From: Hypsibius dujardini
Lineage: Eukaryota > Tardigrada > Eutardigrada > Parachela > Hypsibiidae
Reading direction: 5' to 3'
NCBI GenBank assembly: GCA_001579985.1
Contig: LRSR01000691.1
Location: 57,901-121,900 of the forward strand
Length of the DNA: 64,000 nucleotides
The position numbers and the translations under genes were made by a program. This document shows, piece by piece, positions 23,420 to 35,626 of this stretch. Every line of letters starts with the position of its first letter. The stretch's first letter is position 1. The notes beneath the pieces are model-generated. The model ran no database searches and was not told the DNA's origin. It saw only the letters and a list, made by a program, of their open reading frames with translations.

Positions 23420-24560
23420 TGTGCCTTGAATCTGTTTACGATGCCTGTTTCACTGCACTCTGGAAGAAGGACAGTTGAATTCGACCGATCGTCGTTGGCA
23501 CCAACATCCGCCGATTGTTGAAACTGGTTTCAACCGTCATGCCATGGAGGCAATGGAAGCGTTATTGCATCACACCTAACTCAGGAGGAGCGGAAGCGGC
23601 TGCTCATGCTGCGCGGGTACTCATAACAGCCGACGGAGACACACACGTTTTGTTGAAAATTGATTTCAGATACGCGTTTAACACCATCCGAAGGTACAAA
23701 TTGCTGCATGCCGTCCGGTTACACGCGCCGTACCTTTTATCTCCTGGTGTGGTAGATGCACCGTTTCCCTTCCAAGCTATTGTTTGGCAAAGTGTCTTTC
23801 CTCGGAGTGTGGTGTCCAGCAGAGCAACCCGCTCGGCTCACTGCTGTTCTGCTTGGTGACCCGAGGTCTCTCTAAATCCATGCACTCGCCTCTCAATAGC
23901 TGGTACCCGGACGATGCTACAGTGAGCGGAACGCTAGAGATGGTAATGAAGGACCTACTCTGCGTGCAGCAGATGAGGTCGGAAGCCGGACTAGAGCTCG
24001 GCAAAGGGAAATGCGAAGTATTTGTTTACGGCGGGCAGCGGCAACAGCTTTGCAACAGCAAATCGAGCCAGCTTTGCTGTTTCCCACATCGGAAGAGCTC
24101 GAGCTGTTTGGTGCACCACTCCATGCAGCCGGCATCGGAGTTGCCATCGAGAAGAGAACGGCGGCCATCAGTCTACTCACTTGCCGCTTACCGTTGTTGT
24201 CTGCTCACTTATCCCTCTTTCTTTTGAAGAACTGCCTAGCGGTCCCGAAAATGCTCTACACACCCCGTAGCTCCCCGGCTTGGATGAAACCGGACAAGCT
24301 TGCAAAACTGGACACTGTCATCCGTATATGCCTTTCGACCATCACCAACACGAACATGACCGACGAAGTGTGGCAACAACCGACTCTTCCCATCAGCATC
24401 AGGATCGATTGCATCCGCAGACAGAGTAGTCCACGAGGCTGGGATGAGCAAGCATCGAACATACCGAGGCTTAAAACGGCGGTTCATTTTACATCAAAGG
24501 CCTTGAAAACTTTTGACTTTTGGGGGAAGAAAACGAAGGGACTGATTGCAAAAATCGAGA
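23420..24560 (+). pseudogene. Non-LTR retrotransposon reverse transcriptase, frameshifted
   Basis: RT core motifs appear in order over three reading frames. Frame 1 (from 23515) has LLKIDFRYAFNTIRR, the palm-1 motif around the first catalytic Asp. Frame 2 (from 23784) has GVQQSNPLGSLLFCL (motif B-like) and WYPDDATVSG, which is the YxDD box with both Asp retained. Frame 3 (from 24011) has the thumb-like GAPLHAAGIG and VPKMLYTPRSSPAW segments. At least two frameshifts separate them. No endonuclease or poly(A) tail was identified. The clade is uncertain. Confidence 0.75.
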
Positions 24561-25940
24561 GATACATTATCTTTGACTACACTGGGGAGAAAAGAGCTAC
24601 AGAATATCTCCATCAATAAATTAGCATAGAGCTTTCACATGGTAATGCAATTTTTGTTATTTACAGTCTCTTTACGACAGGGGTCTTGAAGAGGTTTTTT
24701 TTGTTCCTGTGTATGAAAAACTAGCTTTTTTAGTGTTGTTGTTTTGAACGTTTGTCTCTCGTCCGAAACGCTGATATAATGAATAAACACTAATTCATCT
24801 GTTGAACAACCATAATCTGTTATGATCATGGCTAGGCCCGCTAAGAATTCTCGGAGAACTACTTGGTTAATAATTGTGCACAGAAAGTTCTCCTGGACCG
24901 TGATATCTATAAAAGAATTGGGGAATGATTAAGGTCGTGTTGACGTTTCATCATAGTTTCAATTTAGTAAAAATGGAGTGGCGTTGAGCAGGACGTACTC
25001 GACCGACCAGTCACATAGATTTCTCTCTTCTCGAACGGAGAAAGACATCCATTTTCCCACTCAAATCATAAAGTTTGGGCTTGTACACGTGCATTAATGT
25101 GTTTCGCTTTCGATTTTCCGAACACCAAAACTACACCTCTTATCCATTTGTGCACGCCAAATAAATGCGACAAAGCTTTTTAATTCGCAATGATGGCGGA
25201 GCTGCTGGATGGGAAGGATATGCAATGGGCGATCTGGGATAGGAATATCTGATTGAAGAAGGAATGCATGGGAACACCAACTATAAAATTTGAGGTGAAT
25301 GATAAAATATGTTCTATATTAAAATATTTATCACATGGCTTTGAAATCTGCGCCGTTGAATGGAGATGATTTCAATCTAATGAAATTAACTATATAGATC
25401 CGTAGATGTGTCGCATGCCTTTCACTTTCTATGTGTTTCTTGTGTCTTTTCTGCCAGTGTTCATTACTCTATATATGGTAACCGTTGTTGGAAGGTACCC
25501 AACAGTTACGCAATACTTACTAATAGTATAGTCTCTCTACCTAGTTAACCACTTATAGCATGGGAATTTACACTGGGAATGTGCATTTACACATTAGGCC
25601 ATAGGATTTCACATTCATTGGAACGGAAATTGCCAGTGTTTTAACAACTTTGACATTTTGCCAAAAAACGTTCAAGAACATCAGATTTGAAATAAATCTC
25701 GAATCTCATCATAAATGAGGCTATATATTGAACAAAAAACATAAAGTGGGGTGATTCTGAATTCGTCTCTCTGAATAAATACGGTTTTTCTAAAGAATAT
25801 ACAAATACATATCGGCAACCAAAGTTCATAACCTTATCTCGTACCTCTTATATAACATGGTTTGCAGGATTTGTCGGTATTGGAGCTTTCTGCTCCTCTC
25901 GCCGGACGTCAACACCGTGCTCAATATCGACTACGGCGTA
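24561..25940. other. Spacer, nothing recognised
   Basis: AT-rich, no exon or element ends supported. Confidence 0.4.
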
Positions 25941-26375
25941 GAGGTTTGTAAACCGCACCGCCGCAAACCGCGCGGCGGTCTGCGGCGGTGCGGTTTTGGA
26001 CTGCTCGCGGTCTGCGGTGCGGTTGCGGTTTTGCATTTTTTAACCGCCGCAAACCGTGAAATATCTAAAAAACCAATTTAATTGTGAAGGATAACTCTTT
26101 CCGTAGTTTGTACCACATGGCGCGTCATTTGTTTACGCTAGTGAGTTAGGGTTCGTGCTTTTAATCGGTTCGCAAGTTACTGGAGTCCATAAATAGAACA
26201 GAACCGTGCGTTTTACCAGCTGTTCCGATTCAAAGACAACTATGTCATGTTCGGGACTTCGGGTAATTTTTTTAAATTATGATCGAATCGAGCGGTTTTC
26301 TGCGGTGAGATTGCGGTTAAGAAAAATTTATTCGCGGTCCGCGGCGGTGCGGTGCGGTCGCGGTTAAAAAATTGG
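25937..26375. mobile_element. GC-rich hAT-like non-autonomous element (candidate)
   Basis: Begins tagaggtttgtaaaccgcac and continues with strongly GC-rich 'gcggtttgcggcggtgcgg' words; similar 'gcggtccgcggcggtgcgg' words reappear inverted at 26290-26370. The 'tagag-t-tg-aaacc' start resembles hAT termini. A related pair lies at 44291 and 44790. Target duplications were not established. Confidence 0.35.
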
Positions 26376-26557
26376 GCTAATTGGGACACAGTTCCTGGCT
26401 AATTAGCCTAGTAGCCCAGCCTAGGTTAAACTAACTTTATCACTGGTGGAAGCTATAGCCCAGCTGTACTTAATAAATATAATAAAAGTATAATAAAAGA
26501 GTACTCTGACAGATGATTGCACAAGAAAGAATCATGGTCATTCAAGTGTTTGTATAC

Positions 26558-27006
26558 CTTCTGCAGTGTGATCTCCAGAGACTGTCACCAAGGTTGTCTG
26601 CATATCCACAAAGTTGCAAACAGGATCGCCGGGCATCATCGAAGTAGCCTTTGCTTTTACGTCGTTCAGGATGGAAATCACAAAATGTCGCGGTCCACAT
26701 CCCGAACATTCAACCCCGTCAATTTGGATGTCGTCAACGTACCACCGCACCTCATTCTCTGTCCAAGCGATTTTGTACTGGTGATAGTCCGAGGCGACTG
26801 CGGCTGGCAGTCGATAAGTTTTGTAGTACTTGAGCTTGTCTGTTCCCGACGAATCATTATGCCACACAGCACGGACCTGTCCGCTGTAAAAATGTTCATT
26901 TCAAACGAAGGCCATTTCCTAAGTAATGTCACTTGATATTTTCTGAAGGGTCGATCGACCACCGAAAGCAGTTGACTCTGGATTCTAGTAGATCAATTTC
27001 AGTTGA
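26558..27006 (-). CDS. GH16-like beta-glucanase exons (partial gene)
   Basis: Two minus-strand exons. The upstream one (about 27006-26933) encodes TEIDLLES, matching the GH16 catalytic E-[IV]-D-x-x-E signature. A 49-bp intron (GTGACA...TTTTTACAG) joins it in phase to exon 26883-26558, which reads GQVRAVWHNDSSG and then YHQYKIAWTENEVRWYVDD, the classic GH16 strand after the active site. The second exon ends in a proper donor (GAAG|GTATAC). GH16 enzymes hydrolyse or bind beta-1,3-glucans; animal members act in digestion or as recognition proteins. Neither the upstream exon, with an AG acceptor before EIDLLE, nor a C-terminal exon could be found, so the gene is partial or decayed. Confidence 0.5.
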
Positions 27007-27860
27007 ATAAGAACAAAAATGATTTGACAAAGTGAGTCAGAGATAAACAAAGATCGGGTTGAGGAAATCACACAGCAGATGTTTGTCCAGACTCTGTCCA
27101 TCACATTTTTCTCCCTGTAACTTCTTTGAATTCACACTGTTCTGAAATCTGAAGCAGCCAAGAAAAATTCGAATCCTATAACCTTCCGAAAATACTTGAA
27201 AAAAATATTTGGAACGCCTAGTCGTAGTACTGGTAAATGTTTGATTGAACTAGAGGATTAAAGTTTGATTTTGCTCCGTGTTCTGTTTAGAGGATCCATT
27301 TTTGAAAGTCAAATAAAACCCAAAAGAGAATTCAATGAGCTTTTTATTGTCAAATGCTCAACTGAAACCGTGAATATTCAGGAGTTATGGAACTCCTGCC
27401 ATCTTAGCTTAGATCCTGCGCGACCAATCACAGTCCTGTTAGCTGGTCTTATGTTTTTCAAAGAGAAGTTTACAGAAACGCTTTCCCTTTGATGGGTGCT
27501 GCTTTTATCTCAGGGGTGAATGAAAGGTTTTGAGGCAAGAATCAATATGGCTGACATTAGGTTGCTTTGAGGTCCAACGAGACTCGACAATTTCAAAAGA
27601 TGTCATTTCTTATTTTCCTCTCTAAAATGTGTTCGATGGTTAACTAACTAACTAACTAAATTAGTGAAAAGAAATGACAAGCAATGCGCTCAGTGCACGG
27701 TATTGTTCTGAGGTTACAGATCGTAGAACAGCTCCGCAGGAATGCCACACGGTCAGACAACTGTCCGCTTTGATGTCTTATCGTCTGGAGGAAGACTGGC
27801 GACACATAAAACGCCTCTCTCAAACCTCCTTTTTATTTTCTCTTGCGTTTACGTAAAAAT
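27007..27860. other. Spacer, nothing recognised
   Basis: A plus frame at 27265-27492 has no recognisable feature. A short 'aactaactaact' run lies near 27645. Confidence 0.4.
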
Positions 27861-28500
27861 CCTTCAACAAAACCGCATCAATCCTGCCCGCCTTGCTTAA
27901 TACAATCAGCTATGAACAAATGAAGGAACGGTCCAAAACGGTCAGCAACATTGACGTCAGAGTCTATCCCGAGCGTGTAGGCACTTTTCCACTAATTTCA
28001 CAAATTTGAAATCTACAATTCCGAGTCGCAGACAACAGTTTCCAAATATTAAAGATATCACAGGCCTGAAATCCATTGCATCTCCTGGAAAATGGCTTAA
28101 AAAAAGAAGTCCAGTGGACCAGGCGGAATCCCTCACAGACTCCTGCGTCGCGTCGAAATGGCCATTGTAGATCCCCTAACCCATCTCATCAACAAATGCC
28201 TCCTGGCGGGCGTCTTCCCTGATGTTTTGAAAACTGCAATCGTCGTCCCAATCCCAAAGCAAACTGCTGCCGCACATTCGGATGACTTCAAACCTATCTC
28301 GTTGGTGACCGCCGTTCATCACCATTGGAAATTAGAAGTGAGGTTCCTCAAAGAACAGTGCTGGGGCCAATTCCGTTCACCCTCTTCATCAACTGATTGC
28401 TCGGGATAGCGGAGTTTGACGGTGTCGGAGGGGGAAGTATCGAGTGCTTTGCAAATGACACCGCAGTATACTGCATGGCTAAAACACCGGAAAGGGGCAG
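27860..28500 (+). pseudogene. Second non-LTR reverse transcriptase fragment, internally deleted
   Basis: The frame at 28158 gives GPGGIPHRLLRRVE, then LLAGVFPDVLKTAIVVPIPK and FKPISLVT, the fingers region of Jockey/RTE-like RTs. About 40 bp later another frame gives TVLGPIPFTLFIN, a TGA in the place of the usual Asp, then ECFANDTAVYC, a degenerate [YF]xDD box in which the first Asp is Asn. The central palm segment between SLVT and TVLGP is missing. This element differs from the 23.4-24.6 kb RT. Confidence 0.7.
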
Positions 28501-28973
28501 TGAATGGGGTGAAAAAACTTCTAGAGTTGACGTCGAAGGGGTTCGCAGATCACTTTGCGCTGAACGATAATAAATTTTTCGGTATACTCGTCAGCAGACA
28601 GCCGAAGCGACGAGCTTGTAATACAGCCCCGCCATTTCTACTAAATGGACAAGCACTCATCCGATTCCGAGTTATCTGCAAATCCTGATTGTGTTCAACA
28701 ATATTGAGAGGAGCCGAAGGACCGACCATTTCCCCCGAATTTCAAGCCGACTGCAAGCGAGGAAAAAGCGGCAACCTGTTTTGTGTACGATTAAGAAATT
28801 TGTATAGTGAAAGTCAGGAAAGCTCGGTTTCAGTTTTTGAACATGGATCAAATGAATTTTATGAATCATCTTAAATATGGCGGGATAAACGGAAAGAAAA
28901 CTGAAGGACATTCTGAGTGTTATTACATCCTTGTAGTTTGTGACCCGAAGTGTTGACTCCCTAAACGAGTCTT
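28501..28973. other. Spacer, nothing recognised
   Basis: Some coding-like residue of the RT may continue to about 28690 but no motif is visible. Confidence 0.35.
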
Positions 28974-29302
28974 CTACTGGCATAGAATGTAAGAGAACTC
29001 GTGATCGAGGAACATTGCCCAGTTGCGTTGCATCCGACAGCCAGAGCCGAACTTATTGTGAATGTCGTTGTAGCCGGGGATGAACCAGTCAGACCATCTG
29101 CCATCGAACCATCGGATATTGTAGGCCGCAATCCGACCCCGCAAGAGCAATTCGTCCAACCGGACACTGAAGTTTGTCTTCCAGCGGGCATCGTCGGTGC
29201 GGGTGCGATTCACAAGGACACATGTCGCCTGTGGGTTTATGTCGTACATCACACAATCAGAATCTCCACAGCCACCGGTTGGTACAAAGGTCCCCTTGCA
29301 AC
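28974..29302 (-). CDS. Last exon of a Cys-rich secreted protein, family unknown
   Basis: A CATATAG acceptor at 29303 opens 109 codons ending CQ-stop at 28974. Visible features: CKGTFVPTGGCGDSDC near the start (three Cys), a second cluster (ATCVLVNRT, with an N-glycosylation sequon), a Trp-rich middle (YNIRWFDGRWSDWFIPGYND) and FGSGCRMQRNW...YILC at the end. The even Cys content and sequons suggest an extracellular domain. Upstream exons should lie to the right, where a 26-N gap and repeats intervene; a candidate is the minus exon-like frame just right of the gap. I do not recognise the family. Confidence 0.5.
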
Positions 29303-29600
29303 CTATATGGACAAAGGGATGGGCGATTAAATACTACAGGCATTTTGCCTCATATACTTCACAATTCTGAGTGTGTGATCTTCGTTTTCGTTTCTCGGCA
29401 CCAATAGGCATTATACACAATTCATTTTACTAGAGCGCTTAATTCAAGAAAACAGACTAGCAGAAAATGTTACAATCAGTATTGCTCCGTTTTGGAATTT
29501 CGGGTCGTTTTGGCTCCGCGGGTTTCCTATTCAATTCAACCGTTGATTGTTTGATTTATGCTCTAGCAAAATTCAATTTAATTTTTTTACCACTCTAACC
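29303..29600. other. Spacer, nothing recognised
   Basis: No feature supported. Confidence 0.4.
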
Positions 29601-29885
29601 CACACAAACGTCGTTTTTTGAAAACGTTCGATTTAAAGATTTTCAACACTCTTCCACTCCGAATTCGATTTGAAATCGATTAACATCAGCAGAATCGTTT
29701 TTAGATGCCAGAGGGCGGAGTTATGGGCTAGTTTCAATCCAGGCTTCCGAGTGACGTTGCAGAAATGATCCATAGTTCCGCCCCCTGTCATCAAAAAAGA
29801 TTCTGCTAATGTCAATTGATTTCAAATCGAATTCGGAGTGGAAGAGTGTTAAAAATCTTTGATCTGAGAAATCTGTGCCACTGCC
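29600..29885. mobile_element. Foldback element, family shared with 41903 and 51229
   Basis: Inverted arms (cactccgaattcgatttgaa at 29655; its reverse complement at about 29825) surround a core reading gtttcaatccaggcttccga and agttccgccccctg. The same arms and core form the 542-bp palindrome at 51229-51770. Confidence 0.7.
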
Positions 29886-29911
29886 NNNNNNNNNNNNNNN
29901 NNNNNNNNNNN
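29886..29911. other. Assembly gap (26 N)
   Basis: 26 consecutive N immediately beside a foldback arm; hairpins often break assemblies. Confidence 0.99.
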
Positions 29912-29995
29912 AATGCTGGGAGCCGGGAACAGACCCATTCTCCCGACAGCGGTAACCATGGAAAACCATATTGCATAGGGCAGGCCGGCTGTAAA
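29912..29995 (-). other. Possible exon cut by the gap
   Basis: On the minus strand a good acceptor (TTGTTTTACAG) opens a frame that runs into the N gap. One phase reads Cys-rich (PACPMQYGFPWL, EWVC); another reads GLPYAIWFSMVTAVG, which resembles the third membrane segment of the receptor genes at 48-61 kb. Neither can be confirmed. Confidence 0.2.
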
Positions 29996-30294
29996 ACAAA
30001 CGTGTCAATATGGCAATGGCAGTGGTCCCATTTCACAGATTTGGGAAGTCATAATTAAGGCTGTCGTCACCAAGAAAAAGGAGTTTATCGGCAAGAAAAT
30101 TTACTTTTTTTACGTTTTCAAGAGTGAGCGTCGCACTTGCTGCTTTTTAACGGCCAGTTGCTCACCGATTTGACTTAAACTTCTTGCCCAACTATAACGT
30201 CATTTATTCCCAATCAGATTTCAAATTGAATTTGAAACACCCTAAAATTTATAAAAAATTGACGTTCAAAATTTTCAGGATGTCCTTCGTAAGC
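29996..30294. other. Spacer, nothing recognised
   Basis: No feature supported. Confidence 0.4.
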
Positions 30295-31113
30295 GCATAC
30301 TGACTTACAAGGGAACCGTCACCAGTACAACCCTCCGATCGTGACCAAACTTTTTTCTTGAATACCATGCCCCCTAACATGATTTCAAAAAATATGACTC
30401 CCGGCAAAGAGTTCCCCGTTCAACGGGGAGAAGTTCGGGAAGATCTCAATCGGCGCACGTACATTGCAATAGTCATGAGCGCTTGATTGAATGATTGAAT
30501 AAGCGCTGGATTGACGGTACGTAGCGACACGAACAAAAAATATGCTGTGCGTGTGTGCTGTTCTGGTTTTGTACTCAAGTACAATGCAGTTCAGTACTAA
30601 TACAGTATTTTTTTGAAATTTTTTTTAACAAAATTGAACGAAAAGCACAACAATTTTTAAATTAGCTAAAACCAGAATTTAATATAAGAAATATAAATTC
30701 AATATGTGTGTTTTGTCTAATTGTTTTCCAGAACATCTACATTTCTCATGAAATAAAATCTGGCTTTAGCTATTTTAAAAAGTGTTTTGTTTTTGTCCAA
30801 TTTCATTAAAAAGCATTGTCCAGAAATACTGTATTAGTACTGAACTCCATTGTACTTGAGTACACAACCAGCACAGCACGTTTTTGTACGTGCCGTCAAT
30901 CAAGCACTTAATCAATCATTCAATCAAGCGCTCATGACTATTGCAATGTACGTGCGCCAGTTGAGATTTTCCCGAATATCTCCCCGTTGAACGGGGAACT
31001 CTTTGCCGCGAGTCATATTTTTTAAAACCATGTAAGGGGAAATGGCACTAAAAAAAAAGTTTGGTCACGATCGGAGGGTTGAACTGGTGATTGTTCCCTT
31101 GTTAGTTGGCATG
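30295..31113. mobile_element. 0.8-kb palindromic foldback element
   Basis: The whole interval is a long inverted repeat. Left arm: acttacaagggaaccgtcac, then gaccaaactttttt, gagttccccgttcaacgggg, attgcaatagtcatgagcgc. The right arm gives the same words in reverse complement up to about 31113. Arms are about 400 bp, about 85% identical, around a short AT-rich centre near 30700-30740. No coding capacity. Confidence 0.85.
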
Positions 31114-31274
31114 GCTAGCTAGCGCCGTCATAAATGGAATGAACAATATAGGGATAAACGGTGTTGCTGTTGGCATATCCATCTTAACCGTTATACAGGG
31201 TAGTGTGAATGGAATCGATGGACTAAACGGAGAAACTGTCATAACCCGGAGAAACGGCACAATCGGTATGAACG

Positions 31275-32005
31275 GCATTTTGAGGAGAGTTGGGAACGTT
31301 AAGGTAGCCGGCATAACGGCATAAGCAGCAGGCTTAATGGATGTCTATCATCGGGAGTCAGGATTACCAACTGTGAAGTTGAAAATGCGTAAACTCTTCC
31401 TCTCGTCTACTTCCCGGTCTCTGACTGCATCTTTTTCCCCACACTGTTTCCGGTTCCGTGTTACTCTTTTTGTTCGCCCCTGTCTCCACTGTGTCTGTCT
31501 CGGTCTTTCATAGAATGTACACTGTGCTATGATTAAGCTGCTGTGTGCGTATTTTAACTGATGGAAACGAATCATGCTGTATTGTTTACAGCATTTTGAG
31601 GAGAGTTGGTAAGGTTAAGGTAGCTTGCATTACGATATAAGCCCCACGATGGATTGGAAAAGTCTATCATCAGGAGTCAGGATTACTAACTGTGAAGTTA
31701 AAAATCAGTTAACTTCTTCTCGTCCACAACACACTCGGTTATCTGTAGGGCTAATCTCTCGCTCGACAGCGAACCGTTGTCGGACACGTTCTTCGTTCAA
31801 ACAGTGTGTCTGGATTTGTTTGCTTCCTGGTTTTTGTCTCCATCTTCTTCCCACATTGTTTCTAGTTTCATTTTCCTCTTTGTGTTCGTCCCTATCTCCA
31901 CCAGTGTCTGTCTTGGTCTTTCATAGAATGTACGCTGTGCTATGATTAAGCTGCTGTATGCGTACTGTAACTTGACGAATCATGCTGTAATGTTTACAGT
32001 ACGCT
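31275..32005. repeat. Two-copy tandem duplication, ~316-bp offset
   Basis: Both copies start gcattttgaggagagttgg (31275 and 31591) and later share ggtctttcatagaatgtac and gattaagctgctgt. Copy 2 is longer through small insertions. Before it, 31106-31275 is rich in 'ataaacggca' words. Confidence 0.75.
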
Positions 32006-32282
32006 GTTGAAATCGTTTTTAAGAGTCACGGTTTGAAGGTTGCTTTAGAGAAAAACGCATTTTTTCTGTCAGCAGAAAACCGGCCGTTTTGCGGGACGCC
32101 TAAATACGACAATGACGAGCCATATGACGCAATTGGCTACAGCGAGAAGTAGCAGTGTCATTTGATATTCTAGGCCACACTGTAGTAGTAGCAGTACTGC
32201 CACTGTCACTACTGCTAGTGCTACTGCCATAATACCACTGCCAGTGCTACTACCATACTGACACGTTTGCTATACACCCTAA
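32006..32282. other. Spacer with 'actgccagtgctact' imperfect repeat
   Basis: 32160-32265 is a drifting trinucleotide-like tract; nothing else seen. Confidence 0.5.
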
Positions 32283-33323
32283 TCGACATGACTTCTGTAC
32301 TTTTGCGCGTTTACTTCTGGTTTACAAGTTGTGAAAGTGGCATGATGTCTGGTCTGGTCAGTGACACACCAGACCGCACAATTCGGTAAATGGACGGTGT
32401 ACGTTGTCCAAATGATGAGTTAACCGGCGAAAAACATCTCCTCAGATCGCCCATTTGATTATGCTTTTAGTCTCTAAATGTTGAGTATTATATGAGAAAC
32501 TACCGACACAAGCAGTTGGATTTTTGAGCAAACTAGCAAATATTGTTCGCGAGAAAATACACTGTAGGTATCTGTGAGAATCCTAGGATTTCGATATAAA
32601 ATTTTGGCAATAATCAACAACCGGACCTATATTTACTTAGCTACTGCATAAAACATAAGAACCGCCTCGCTTATCATACTTAATGACACAGCGTATCTCT
32701 TCTTGCAAAAACGAAGATGAGGTCCTGCAGAACGAACAATGGCTGCGTGCCTAGATCAAATCGAGTTTGGATTATGTGTAGCGCTTCTATTTGCACACTG
32801 TTTGTGACTACGGGAAATTGGAGATACAGAAGGGGCTATATTTCGCATTACAATCGTTAAACCAAAAACTAACAAACATTCTTGTGGCGTCAAGCAAGGT
32901 CCATGAAGATTCGACTGTAATCAGTCTTTCCCCGTTGTTAGTCCGATAATCTTGATGAGCGATCCGTTGTCCTTAGATGTAATGTACGGTAAAAGGAAAA
33001 GAAAATGTGAAAGTTGGTTGTGGGTTTTAGTTATTCTTTACATCCGCGGTAGATATTTGGGCTTCATGCCATATATTTAACATGTGTCGACTTATATTTT
33101 TCTTGTTGGCATGGGCAGTGGCCGTTCACGGGACAAATCAAATACAACGAGCTGATCCCGTATTTGTCCCTCACAAAGGGTGTGATTTTTATCGTGAAAG
33201 TTCTCTCGGTTGGCACAATGGATCCCATTACGTGCCGACGACATTGTGTACGGGCTCGCAAGACTTCCTTCTGCCGGATAACTTTAATGTCTCCCTCGTG
33301 TATGCTGACACCGAGGCTCTCTG
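32283..33323 (+). pseudogene. Truncated duplicate of the LRR gene with its 5' flank
   Basis: 32283-32466 copies 9223-9420 and 32465-33323 copies 14665-15523. The coding part starts at the ATG at 33082 and matches the first 81 codons of the LRR protein (signal peptide, then HKGCDFYRESSLGWHNGS) with a few substitutions. The match stops exactly at 33323, after GAGGCTCTCTG, where the terminal sequence of the 8.6-kb transposon begins. The frame then reads 36 unrelated codons to a stop at 33435. If transcribed, it would make only a secreted stub without LRR units. Confidence 0.8.
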
Positions 33324-33893
33324 CCCGGTGCGAAGTTGCCCCATGCGAGAAGACTTCTCGCATACCTCAGGCGAAAAAATCTGGGTATGCGCAAAGGGGG
33401 TGCGCATGGGTCTTTTAACATACAAGTTTCCCTAGATGGGCGATCTGCATTAGGGGTGCGCTAACCGTTCTCATTTGAGGGACTTATGAAGGCCTTTGGT
33501 TTTAAAGGATAGCGAAAAACCAACGCTGAGGCAGCCATGCTTTAACGCGTGAGTAACGCTGGACAGCTAGGAAGGGTGTGCTTAACCCGGTCATAAATCG
33601 TTCAGCTGCTAAATACTGCTGAGAAAAAAAAATTCCATCGTAATTTATACCGATCCGGCGCAAAAAAACATGTACATTTATTTTTTGTATTATCCACTCC
33701 TCCAGTATGATAACAAGGCAGCAAAAAGGCGCTATCAAAGTTAAAGCAAGCTAGAACACCTGGTGATTCCTTTATGAAATTTTATAGACGAAATTCTCAA
33801 AGCGCTTCCGACTAAAAATGATTCAAATAAATACAACTACCCACAAATACCAGATAGCTAAAGCAAAACAATTAGAACATTTTCAGAAATCTA

Positions 33894-35589
33894 TTACTGC
33901 TGGGATTCGAGTAGTTCCAACTTTTCTCTAGCTTGCTTCTTTGCGCAGTGAATCCGACTAGTGACCTTTCCTTTTCCTGGAATTCCCTCCTTCTTGGCGG
34001 TATTTTTGCTGACAAAGTAGTTTACGAAATCTGATATAGAAATACGAAACATGATCAGTTGCGAAATTACGCCAGAAAATTATTTGCACCGAGTATCAGT
34101 GCAGTGCAGGATTCTTACCGCGTAGGATTTTGATACGGACTGGATCAAGCGGCGGCTTCTTGTTGCCCTTCTTGTCGAGAGATAGCTTGGCACCTTCTTC
34201 TGTTGGGCAGCTGTTGGCCAGTGTCTCTTGAGAGAACATATCGGTCAGGTATTTTCCAGCAGCGTCTCGCCAGGAACTGATTCCAGCAGCCAGGTACTTC
34301 TCCTAAAACAATCCCCACAATATAATTAAAACTGTAAAAAAAACTTACCAGAACGAAATAAAGCCGTTCATTGTCGTACGTCCCTAAGGGACGTTGGCAA
34401 CTTGCTATGAATCAAATTCCCATATTCAAAACAGCTTACCGTTAATTTCTCAATACTATCCTCAGGGAGCCCTTGGGTGGTGAATCGTATTTGGGACGGC
34501 TGAGCATTACTGGTAGCTAATAGCTGAAATGCAAAAAAATAAACACTGATTGAGTACACTGAATTGAAAATAAATAATCGGCTTGCGCTTTCTAGTACCG
34601 CTATTTTAGTGAATTTTTCCAATAAATAACTCTTAGTCTTGAATATTCGAACCTGATCAATTGATGCTTTGCACTGGTCGATGATTGGCTTTTGGTCCAG
34701 CCGGAAAGCCTCGTTGATCATAGTCGGGACGGCCTCGCTGATTTTGGTCCCGATCATGGTCGCGACTGCGGCCATCACATCTTCCTTCATTTTCTGAAGA
34801 CTCGCAACTTCATCCGCCAACGCTTCATCAGCCTCCTATGTGAAAGCAAAAGAAAGAGTGAACTCGTAACGTATTGCAAACGGTTTGCGTCATGGAACGT
34901 TCAGTGGATTCAGGCTCATTTTTTTACCATAACTTCCTCTAATTTGCACTTATATCGGTTGAACCTTTTGAGGGTTACAACCCCGGTCGTACCCTCATCG
35001 ATGGTTAATTCGTCAGCCTTAATAAAAAAGAAACGAACTGGTGCAACAGAACGTTAGTTCAAATGTAACCAGAAATGAGAAACGGTGTGAACAAGTAAAC
35101 AAAAAAACTACCTCCGGGACTGGGTCCTCCACAACTGTTTCGTCGAGAAGATCTTCGTCTTCTTTCCAATCCTTTCCCTCGTAGTCCGCGCAATCAATCG
35201 TCTGCAAAATATTATTATTTTATTTCATAACTATGGCTAAATTGCCCAATCTGTAAAATAAGATGTAATAGAAATAGCTCCTCCCCAGTGCCTAAAAATG
35301 CATCTGATAAAAATCATTTATAAAAAAATGTTGAATTAGCCAATTGCTCAAATATATTGGTCATCCGCTATGTGAAAAATTTAAAAACTGTTACCTCCAT
35401 AAGTGAAAATCCGAGTTTCAGTGCCATGATGCGTCCTCGTCGGCGAAGGATGTCGTAGTTGCCCTTGGCTTTGACAAGAGCTTTCGCCCGAGCAGATGCG
35501 GCCATGCCTTGAACGATAGACAATACAGTACGATTATTTATGCAAGGCATAAAAACAGATGCGTTTGGATCTTTCTGTCTGTTTGTCTA

Positions 35590-35626
<37 letters not shown>

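Noticed and set aside
27265-27492. 75-codon plus-strand frame
   Set aside because: No supporting context; lies in spacer between the GH16-like and RT fragments.
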